From contig JAJOZX010001079.1 in the NCBI GenBank assembly GCA_023014485.1, positions 657,501 to 721,500 of the forward strand: DNA of 64,000 nt, given 5' to 3'. The notes beneath the pieces are model-generated. The model was not told the origin of the DNA and did no database searches. It saw nothing but the letters and a program-made list of their open reading frames with translations. This document shows positions 56,596 through 64,000 of this stretch, piece after piece; the stretch's first letter is position 1; each line of letters opens with the position of its first letter. The DNA comes from Bathynomus jamesi (lineage: Eukaryota; Arthropoda; Malacostraca; Isopoda; Cirolanidae). A program made the translations under genes and the position numbers.

Positions 56596-57720
56596 CACTG
56601 AGTGGCAGAAAAATTGGCCCACTTGGAATATCACGAAAAGCAAAAAAGTGTGCAAGCTTCTGTTTATAAAAGTTTTAAAATTCGAAAATATAGTCTATGA
56701 GGCAACCAAATAATGAGACAAAACAACGTCATCTGCGAATACACTGGCTGTAATGAATTTTAGATTCTTTTAAGAATTCGACAGTCTGACATTCAGTTGC
56801 TCTTAGACTGCTAGTGCCACTTTTTTCTTCCACTAGTGGGAGTAGGCATTTGCGTTTAGTAACAGATAGACTTCTAATTCTTTTGGGTTTCAGAATTGGA
56901 CATTTACAATGGATTTGAGTGCTGTGAATGTCACAAGAGTCATCACCCTAATTGAAGATGGTCAGAGCCAGCATTACGTCGCCGATGCGCTAGGAATTCC
57001 AAGAACAATGGTTCGACGTGTTTACCAACGTTATGTGGAGACAGGAGAGCACACCAGAATACTAGGATCTGGAAGGTCGCGCTGCAAATCTGCCCGTGAC
57101 GATCGTTTCATCGTCTCGAGTATTTTGCGAGATCGTCGCTTGATTGCCACAAACGTCCGCAATGAGCTGGAAAGGTCTCGAGACGTCAGTGTGTCGGAGC
57201 GGGTCGTTGGGATGAGACTTATGGAAAGTGGCTTACGTGCTAGATGTCCAGCAATGGGCCCGGAATTGCTCCCACACCACCGCAGTGCTCGTCTTGCTTT
57301 CGCTCGTGAGCATGTCAATTGGACTATGGTCTAATGGGGCCGACTATTGTTCACGGATGATTCAAGATTTAATCTTCGAACATCCGATGGACGGGAAAGA
57401 GTGTGGAGAAGAACAGTTCATCTGTGAACAATACTCGTCCCCATTAGACCATAGTCCAATTGACATGCTCACGAGCGAAAGCAAGACGAGCATTGCAGTG
57501 GTGTGGGAGCAATTCCGGACCCATTGCTGGACATCTAGCACGTAAGCCACTTTCCATAAGTCTCCTTCTAACGATTCGCTCCGATACACTGACGTCTCGA
57601 GACCTTAATTGTCTCGCATTAATTCTGAATTTACAGATTCTTAGAATAAAGAATCAATGTCTCAAATGGCATTTCTTTAAAAATTTTATTGATGTCAAAT
57701 TTTCACTTGTCCATTGTATT
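56596..57720 (+). mobile_element. Tc1-like element with inverted internal duplication
   Basis: Starts near ACTGAGTGGCAGAAAAATTG. Coding from 56909: M-D-L-S-A-V-N-V-T-R-V-I, an HTH (Y-V-A-D-A-L-G-I-P-R-T-M), then a second HTH (V-S-E-R-V-V-G-M-R-L) to 57,334, followed by L-F-T-D-D-S-R-F-N-L (first Asp) in a shifted frame. From about 57,437 to 57,605 the segment 57,175-57,345 is repeated in inverse orientation, replacing the rest of the transposase. The right terminus was not found. Confidence 0.75.
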
Positions 57721-57883
57721 TTTATTTGGTTTGAAACTCATTGTAATCTATAAATAGATTATTTTTGTATTAAATTTGTTTTAATCACCTCTAATAGAAA
57801 GTATGGGGAAACTAGATTAATGTTGTGTTTTCGCTTAAGAGATGAAACGGGCATAAAAATAAAATTATATATATATATATATA

Positions 57884-58772
57884 CAGGGTGTACATAAAGT
57901 CAGGATCTATTTTTGTGAAGCACTTGGAAATTATATGGAATTCAATCATAAAATGATAGTGGTAATATTTATTAAATAATTAAGAGTAGGATTCGACGTG
58001 ACGCCCATCAGTATCCCTGCACAGCTCAAATCGTTCCGCAGCATTTCTAAACACATTCTGGAGCATTTGCGGGTTATGTTATCTGCAGCAGTTCGTATAC
58101 GTGTATGTAAGTTTTCAAGACTCGTAATCTTCGTCTGATAGACGTGCGATTTGATAAAGCCCCATGCAAAGAAATCTAAAGGGGTTAAATCTGGTGATCT
58201 CGCTGGCCAAGGTCTGTTGCTTCCGCGTCCGATCCAGCGATTTGGAAAACGTCCATTTAGATAATCCTGAACAATTTTGGCATAGTGACAAGGAGCACCA
58301 TCATGTTGATAGACGACGGTACTAACAATCCTATCCCCGTCGTCTGTCAACATGATGGTGCTCCTTGTCACTATGCCAAAATTGTTCAGGATTATCTAAA
58401 TGGACGTTTTCCAAATCGCTGGATCGGACGCGGAAGCAACAGACCTTGGCCAGCGAGATCACCAGATTTCCCCTTTAGATTTCTTTGCATGGGGCTTTAT
58501 CAAATCGCACGTGTATCAGACGAAGATTACGAGTCTTGAAAACTTACGTACACGTATACGAACTGCTGCAGATAACATAACCCCGCAAATGCTCCAGAAT
58601 GTGTTTAGAAATGCTGCGGAACGATTTGAGCTGTGCAGGGATACTGATGGCGTCACGTCGAATCCTCCTCTTAATTATTTAATAAATGTTACCACTTTAT
58701 CATTTTATGATTGAATTCCATATAATTTCCAAGTGCTTGACAAAAATAGATCCTGACTTTATGTACACCCTG
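57884..58772. mobile_element. Fold-back DD41D element
   Basis: An 889-bp near-perfect palindrome: arms 57884-58325 and about 58335-58772, ends CAGGGTGTACATAAAGTCAG and inverse, in a TA array. Each arm encodes, outward, the C-terminal transposase part: [22 protein letters not shown] and G-F-I-K-S-H-V-Y-Q-T (41 residues between the two Asp). The first Asp region and HTH are absent. The arms differ by few changes, so the duplication is recent or arm-to-arm conversion is active. Confidence 0.92.
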
Positions 58773-58966
58773 TGTATATATATATATATATATTAATAAT
58801 AATAATGTAATGCAAGTGAAAACAACTATATGTAATATATTCTGTAGGTTTATCATCCACCTCTTATGTATGAAGTAAAAAGTAAAATTTGTGATTGAAG
58901 AGATTTGAACACATTTTTTGATTATTTTAAGATGAGTTGTGTAAATCATCCCTTTTGACTGTTTCA

Positions 58967-58995
58967 TTACCCCCCCCCCCCCCCTCCCCCCCCCA
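58967..58995 (+). repeat. C-rich tract
   Basis: About 29 bases, C throughout except one T and a final AG. Confidence 0.9.
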
Positions 58996-59271
58996 GTGTA
59001 TTCTTCTTCAGTATTTGTTTTTAGGAAAAATGAGGATGGGTAAAGAGTGATAAGCAGACTAATTTTTTATTATCCCCTACAGCCTACACAATAAAGGAAA
59101 GTGGATACTGTAATCACACCCGTGAGTGCATGCCTGCTAAAGAATGAGTGAGATTTCCTAATAAAAAGTAAATAATTGTGTGGATATCATAGTTATCTTA
59201 TACTGTATTTTTATTTTCATGTAGTTCGACGTTGCCCACTGAAAATTACCTTTAAAACCTCTTCCCCTCAG

Positions 59272-59375
59272 ATTAGCCAGTGAAGGAGTGATTCTGCATC
59301 ACCATCTCTCGGCAGCGGGTTTCTGTACCCCGAGCAGGGCAGCACTTCTCACCGGGAGATATCCTGCCAGATACG
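59272..59375 (+). CDS. Sulfatase, second coding exon with formylglycine motif
   Basis: 104 bp after CTTCCCCTCAG, before GTATACAG; phase 2 in, phase 1 out. It encodes [12 protein letters not shown], then [15 protein letters not shown]. Cys in C-T-P-S-R is the residue oxidised to formylglycine, and T-G-R is the second part of the sulfatase signature, so the active site is intact. It joins exon 1 as D-K-L-A-S-E-G across a 9.2-kb intron. No further exon was recognised to 64,000. Confidence 0.9.
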
Positions 59376-59447
59376 GTATACAGATACTGTATACAGTATA
59401 TGTCGGGTGTTTTTAAAGTCGCAAAACTTAGTGTATATAATGTTGTA

Positions 59448-59527
59448 CAGGGCATTCTAAAATTACCTAGTAAACTTTTATATGAACACGTATAAAAGTT
59501 TACTAGGTAATTTTAGAACACCCTGTA
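59448..59527. mobile_element. 80-bp hairpin MITE
   Basis: CAGGGCATTCTAAAATTACC at the left and a near-exact inverse at the right, with an 8-base loop and TA flanks. Its ends match the CAGGG...CCCTG type of the larger mariner-like elements. Confidence 0.85.
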
Positions 59528-59636
59528 TATTGGGTTGCGCTGCTTTAGAAACACCATATATACACACACACACACATACAGGGTGTAACAAAAGTCTGTT
59601 CTCATAGGGTGTCCAAAATTACTTGGACAGGTTCGC

Positions 59637-59688
<52 letters not shown>

Positions 59689-59690
59689 AT
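59528..59690. repeat. Mariner-end fragments and CA/TA microsatellites
   Basis: Contains ACAGGGTGTAACAAAAGTC and TAGGGTGTCCAAAATTAC, resembling mariner-type ends without partners, between a CA run (59560-59575) and TG/TA runs (59635-59685). Confidence 0.6.
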
Positions 59691-59787
59691 GCGGGTTGCT
59701 TCTACAAAGCTTCAATTTAATATTTAGGAGAAATCCAATGACAAGGAGGAATGTAAATGCCATGAAAAGTCTTCTTTAATGCGCAAC

Positions 59788-59813
59788 GTTTCGAGCAATA
59801 CGCTCATCATCAG
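59788..59813 (-). ncRNA. Hammerhead-like motif, left arm
   Basis: Minus strand: CTGATGA, one extra T, GAGC-GTATT-GCTC as stem II, then GAAAC. The extra base beside stem II and a poor match for U16.1 and stem I mean it may not cleave. Confidence 0.3.
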
Positions 59814-60180
59814 GCTAGATAATAACAATATGAAATTAGAATCAATAAATAAATGTGAACAAGACAAAATAATTTCTATAAAACCTATTCAGTAAAAGCA
59901 AATTTTAAAAAGACTAAAAGAAGAGGTTAAATTCAAAGTTATAAAAATTTACATATAAAATTAACAAGAAATTTAAAAGCTATTTTTAAATTACATATAG
60001 TAATTTAAAAATAGCTTTTTAAATTTCTTGTTAATTTTATATGTAAATTTTTATAACTTTGAATTTAACCCTCTTCTTTGTCTTTTTAAAATTTGCTTTT
60101 ACTGAATAGGTTTTATAGAAATTATTTTGTCTTGTTCACATTTATTTATTGATTCTAATTTCATATTGTTATTATCTAGC

Positions 60181-60206
60181 CTGATGATGAGCGTATTGCT
60201 CGAAAC
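60181..60206 (+). ncRNA. Hammerhead-like motif, right arm
   Basis: Same motif as in the left arm, on the plus strand: CTGATGA, T, GAGC/GCTC stem with GTATT loop, GAAAC, followed by GTTGCGCATT. Core bases are right; the flanking stems are not convincing. Confidence 0.3.
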
Positions 60207-60278
60207 GTTGCGCATTAAAGAAGACTTTTCATGGCTTTTACATTCCTCCTTGTCATTGGATTTCTCCTAAATATTATT

Positions 60279-61782
60279 ATATATATATATATATATAGTG
60301 GACCTAGTTTTGGCCGTTTAAGGTGATAATGATTTAATTGTATGCAATGATTAATTGGTGCAATGACTGATTGCTTATTAATGAAAGGCTGGGTTAAATA
60401 ATTTATATCGTTATACAGTATCACCGATTGGAATGAATGGTTTTGATTAGGTCCACCATACTATTGGAAGTGACCGAAATGGCAGCGAGGTCACCATCTT
60501 GGTTTACACCCAAGCAAATTAATGTTAAGGTTATAAAAGACACTTATGGGTTTTGTAGTTTATTATGAAAATAAAGCCGTTATTTATTCACTGTGATATA
60601 ACAAAGAATTGACAGTAATTAATTGGTAGTTTTACGTTATGCTTATGACATAGACTTAGCTAATAAGATGAAATGTTAATAGCTTAATTGACACGTAATA
60701 AGTACTGTAAACGTTGATGGTATGTAAATAGCATGCGACATGGAACATTGAATGGGCCTAGTAAATGATATAAAGAATGCACGTGCGTTTGGTACATTGA
60801 ATGGAAAACATGACACTGATTAAGTAGGCTAAATGATTGCATGGATGCACAAGGAATAATTGATGCGGCCTAATAATAATGGATTGAAGTGCTTGACAAA
60901 ACAAATATCATTTATATAAGACCATTATGTGATGTTAAGTGATTACGTCAAGAGAACATTTAGTTAACACACAAATATATGAATTGAACATAATGACGGA
61001 TGATACGCGGAATTACGGTATTGTAATGACACTTGAATTGGAAAATGGTCTACTGCGTTCTTTCACGAGAGTCAGTTGGAACGCGTGATTACACACTTTG
61101 GGAGTATAGCCTACCGTTCGGCGGTAGGCTAATGTAGGCTTCACAAGAGTACTTAGGATAGGAGGTACTTATCTTAGGACGATGTAAACTCTTGAAGGCG
61201 GGTTGAAGAAAGATCTAATACCGAAAACGAGTTGTCGTTGTCCGTTAAGCCTCTTGAGATGATGGATGTAGGCTTCGTTCGGAAGCCTGAGGTGATGTTA
61301 CTTCTCGAGATGCAGGCTGGCCTTATGATCTTGCAGGAATATATCTCGAGGAATGTGAGAAACTTGAAGGCCGACCCGGCAAACCGCAGGCCCGAAACGA
61401 TTCCGGTTGGGCCTCGAAGGATTGCTTCTGCAGGTGGGCTGTAGATCTTACTTGATGATAAATTGTAGGCCTTGAAGAAGTATGGCCGCGCCCCTCGGCC
61501 AGGGGGCCGGAAGCGGTGATGATGGACGTTGCTCACGTTCGATGATGTGAGTACCCGTGAGTGAGAAAGAAGCAAGTGGAAGCTTGCTTTATACGTAGTT
61601 CCTGTGACGTAGACTGTACCAAATCTTAAACGCTTTGTCCGCACGTCCTTTAGTTGATAAAGGCTTACATTCGCGCCTTTTGGAAGAAAGACTTTCCATT
61701 GTTTGTTTTGCCCACTTGTGTTCCAAGACTGTTTGATGTACGTGGAAGGAAGTATTTCTGTCTATTTCTGTCGATCCTCTAC

Positions 61783-61813
<31 letters not shown>

Positions 61814-62077
61814 ACACCGTCCCCGCAAGTGGGTTCTAAGCTCGTGCTCTTGAGTGCTCTTTGTGCTCGTTTGTACGTGCTTTTTCCTGGAGGTTTCACG
61901 TGCGCCCTCCGGCCCTAGCACCCAAGGATGATGGGGCTCGACCTGCAAGTCCCTTGTCATCCTTGGTCTTTTTCCACTTCGACTGTCCCCTCCACCCTTT
62001 CTTTTTCTCTGTCTTTCCTCTCACTTTTTCTTTGTTTTTTCCGCTGAGATATGCCCTTTAAATAGAGGCGAATCGGT
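60279..62077. other. Unassigned region after the sulfatase exon
   Basis: TA run at 60279-60297; short inverted ends AGTGGACCTA (60298) and TAGGTCCACC (near 60,447) may mark a small MITE. 61107-61129 is a perfect 9-bp hairpin (AGCCTACCG). 61,170-61,560 is GC-richer with open frames on both strands but no family likeness. 61,645-62,110 ends in a long A-run and may be a retroposon 3' end. Confidence 0.45.
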
Positions 62078-62079
62078 TC

Positions 62080-62082
62080 TTC

Positions 62083-62114
<32 letters not shown>

Positions 62115-62123
62115 CAAACACCG

Positions 62124-62168
<45 letters not shown>
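62080..62168. repeat. Poly-A run and (TA)n microsatellite
   Basis: About 31 A at 62080-62110, a short spacer, then a TA run to about 62,168. The A-run is probably the tail of the upstream retroposon. Confidence 0.85.
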
Positions 62169-62172
<4 letters not shown>

Positions 62173-62569
62173 TGCTTGTACCCTGTGGTGAATGGACGTG
62201 TTGTTTTGCTCTCTCTATTTAACACCCAAATTAGAAGGGAATAATCAACTTGGCGGTTTATTCTCTTGCACCCGAAAGTGTATAAAGTATCAGTGAATCC
62301 GTGCATATAAATTATAAAGCGAAATTCATTAAAATTAAGAAAGTGCAATACAGTTTACATAATTTATCACCAATTTTAACGTATATATTCAAAACGAAAT
62401 ACGGTTGGCATTCGAGAAAGTTTGAAACAAAGCAGGAAAAAGGTCATAAAACGAAAGGTCAGAAAACCCTCGAAATACCCTCGACCATCGAAAGGAAAGA
62501 AACAGGAATTAAAATAAATAAATAAAGAATTTGTGTGGGTATTTCTTCTTACACTAATTAAGGAATAGC

Positions 62570-63034
62570 ATGGATATGGGTCCAAATTCTCACTTAATCT
62601 GTAAGTTGTGCAACTTAGTAACAACAGAAAGCCTAGCGATTAGATGTGATTTCTGTCAACGCTTAAACGACTTTAACTACATGAATTGGAATGAGAGGGA
62701 AATAACTCTTGTCTCGAACGCGAAACACGTCGTGGGGATCAAATTTCTATGTGACGTGTGTACACAGACCGTAAATTCTTTCGCGGTCTTTAAAGAAATG
62801 GAGATAGCAGACTCGATAGTAACAAAAAAGAATGAAATAATGGGGACACATGGGTCCGAAATGGTCCCAACGAAAAACAGTGTGGATGAGAGAGAAGACG
62901 AAACAACGAATAACAGTATAATAAATAACGACATAAACAATATAATACGGAAGGAAGACATAGATGAAAGGAAAGAAATAAGTAAAAGTGGCGAAGTAGA
63001 CAAACGGTCCAACAAGCGAAAGGATAATAACTAA
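62570..63034 (+). CDS. LINE ORF1, N-terminal part with PHD-like cysteines
   Basis: 154 codons. Cys pairs C-K-L-C, C-D-F-C and C-D-V-C in the first 70 residues are spaced like a PHD/zinc-binding domain often seen in CR1/Jockey-type ORF1. Then a long acidic, Asn-rich linker to a stop at 63,032-63,034. The next frame resumes at 63,090 and is probably the same protein after an indel. Confidence 0.6.
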   Translation: MDMGPNSHLICKLCNLVTTESLAIRCDFCQRLNDFNYMNWNEREITLVSNAKHVVGIKFLCDVCTQTVNSFAVFKEMEIADSIVTKKNEIMGTHGSEMVPTKNSVDEREDETTNNSIINNDINNIIRKEDIDERKEISKSGEVDKRSNKRKDNN

Positions 63035-63089
63035 AAACGTAGAAAATAAGCAGCCAAAGAAAATTAATGATAATGCCAAAACTAAGAAC

Positions 63090-63545
63090 TTGGAAAATAA
63101 TAATAAAGAAAGCAGAAGCGTAGAAAATATCATATGCAAATACTACGCGAAAGGAAACTGCAGATATCGGGATGGGCAATGCATATATGCACATCCCACA
63201 TTATGCAAAATGCACTACACAAGTGGATACTGCAAGTTTGATAAGAAATGCATGTTCCACCATCTTACGATCTGCAACACTTATGAAAGGTATGGGAGTT
63301 GCAAATATGAAAAAAAATGCCGATACCACCACCCTCAAAGGAACGCAACGAGGGAACAGAAAAAACGAATATCAAAGAAGAGTGGAAATTTTTTAGACGC
63401 AGCCAACACATTTCAGCTGTTAAATACTCTCAAGCAATTACAAAACCAGCTGACAAATATAAATATAGAAATCCGAGAGCCGGACAGAAGGTACGACCAA
63501 AGGCACTTCATGCGTCATCGGGACAACAGGTACCGACAAAGATAA
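63090..63545 (+). CDS. LINE ORF1, C-terminal part with three CCCH zinc fingers
   Basis: 151 codons. Three successive CCCH fingers: C-K-Y-Y-A-K-G-N-C ... C-I-Y-A-H, C-K-M-H-Y-T-S-G-Y-C ... C-M-F-H, and C-N-T-Y-E-R-Y-G-S-C ... C-R-Y-H. The spacing (7-8, 5-6, 3) is that of RNA-binding CCCH fingers, suggesting that ORF1p binds LINE RNA. A short coiled-coil-like helix (L-L-N-T-L-K-Q-L-Q-N-Q-L) follows. The tail is Arg-rich. Confidence 0.7.
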   Translation: MENNNKESRSVENIICKYYAKGNCRYRDGQCIYAHPTLCKMHYTSGYCKFDKKCMFHHLTICNTYERYGSCKYEKKCRYHHPQRNATREQKKRISKKSGNFLDAANTFQLLNTLKQLQNQLTNINIEIREPDRRYDQRHFMRHRDNRYRQR

Positions 63546-64000
63546 AAGAGGTAAATTCTCGGAGGACCACAAGGCAACGAAACCGGCACCCCCATTGGAA
63601 AACGAATCGGAACCACCTGTATGCGAAAAAGAAGAGAAAAAATAAAATAATCCTAGCCAACATACAGGGCCTCAAATCAAACCACTCCGACAGAACAGTG
63701 AGACGTAAAGGAGGATGTGCTATTTACACACACGAAAGGCACATAGCAGAAATGGCTATAAGTACCTCAAACAACTACGTAGAATGTGTGGCAGCAAAAA
63801 TTGAAAAATTAAATATGGTACTAATTGTAATGTACAGACCCCCAAACACGCCAACCTCAAAATTTTCAGATTCCATTACAGAGGTAAGAAACTTGGTAAA
63901 AGATCTACATTCTCCAACCCCAAATATTTTTCTCTGTGGTGATTTTTAATTTCCCATTCATGAAATATAAAAGGATAGGAAAAAATATATGTATACACCA

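Larger units (their letters stand above)
52311..56600 (-). mobile_element. Outer hAT-like remnant hosting DDE copy 4
   Basis: Left end region 52311-52452 (GGGATGTACCAATGTATCAG with many TATCAG repeats) looks like a hAT subterminal. To the right of the insert, 56321-56517 encodes on minus R-N-L-G-S-P-L-Q-L, N-L-L-E-I-N-D-E-R-H-N and L-L-T-R-S-Q-T-Q-K, unrelated to copy 4. A 45-bp segment (GATTATTCAAGTCCAACTCG) is repeated at 56,461 and 56,543. The assignment as one element is inferred. Confidence 0.4.
59711..60278. mobile_element. Large palindrome, possible Penelope-type terminal repeat pair
   Basis: Two inverted arms of about 280 bp meet near 59,995 with TA arrays outside. Each arm carries a hammerhead-like core (see separate entries) followed by GTTGCGCATTAAAGAAGAC. 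No protein is encoded. Hammerhead motifs in repeats of this kind are known from Penelope-like retroelements; the assignment here is inference. Confidence 0.5.
62171..64000 (+). mobile_element. LINE with CCCH-finger ORF1 (right end outside window)
   Basis: 5' UTR-like 62171-62569, ORF1 62570-63545 in two frames, then the start of ORF2 (from about 63,620). ORF2 shows I-L-A-N-I-Q-G-L-K-S, then jumps to R-K-G-G-C-A-I-Y-T, V-M-Y-R-P-P-N-T and I-F-L-C-G-D-F, the order of an APE-type LINE endonuclease. About 70 residues between the first two motifs are missing, so this copy has an internal deletion. RT lies beyond the window. Confidence 0.75.

Noticed and set aside
61174..61644. 156-codon minus-strand frame in a GC-richer segment
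   Set aside because: No recognisable domain and an overlapping plus-strand frame is also open. Composition alone can explain it.
62677..63194. Hydrophobic minus-strand frames that look like membrane proteins
   Set aside because: They are shadows of the LINE ORF1, whose Asn/Lys/Glu-rich codons read as Phe/Leu/Ile in reverse.

Overview
This is animal nuclear DNA, very probably arthropod: short spliced exons with GT-AG junctions, AT-rich sequence, TTAGG-like motifs, and many Tc1/mariner, hAT and LINE remnants. I cannot name the species. No bacterial, organellar or viral segment is recognised.

Two host genes lie on the + strand. (1) 2,315-38,051 holds the last 13 coding exons (642 codons plus stop) of a DOCK-family Rac exchange factor of the DOCK1/DOCK180/myoblast city type. 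It covers the DHR-2 catalytic domain and a serine/proline-rich tail with a Crk-type SH3 ligand. All junction phases agree, so the host reading frame looks intact. (2) 49,885-59,375 holds the first two recognised coding exons of a secreted or ER sulfatase of the steryl-sulfatase/arylsulfatase type. They carry the metal-binding Asp-Asp and the C-T-P-S-R formylglycine motif. The rest of that gene lies beyond the window or was not found.

Nearly everything else is transposable elements, mostly broken and nested. Region by region: 1-2.0 kb, a DDE transposase remnant and a long-TIR mariner derivative. 3.2-5.0 kb, a hAT MITE and a CR1/L2-type LINE. 5.3-11.2 kb, a second DDE element split by a complete hAT. 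13.1-25.1 kb (one DOCK intron), a LINE, several palindromic MITEs, tRNA-like SINE heads, a third DDE element with about 285-bp terminal repeats, a 5S-rRNA-derived SINE and two DD41D elements. 25.5-37.9 kb, mariner and palindromic elements, a second 5S SINE, a 4-kb LINE with CCHC knuckles and RNase H, and a Tc1 ending 12 bp before the last DOCK exon. 38.1-42.1 kb, a TE-poor spacer. 42.1-48.2 kb, nested hAT remnants, a hAT MITE and three zinc-ribbon/hairpin elements. 50.1-59.2 kb (the sulfatase intron), a mariner, a triple nest containing the fourth DDE element, and two fold-back elements. 59.4-64 kb, a large palindrome with hammerhead-like motifs and a LINE whose ORF1 has three CCCH zinc fingers.

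The most interesting items are: four mutually divergent copies of one poorly characterised DDE transposase family, at least one with an exact 8-bp target duplication; three related elements each pairing a short zinc-ribbon coding segment with a long hairpin; the shared domain between tRNA-derived and 5S-derived SINEs; and several TEs pressed against DOCK splice sites.
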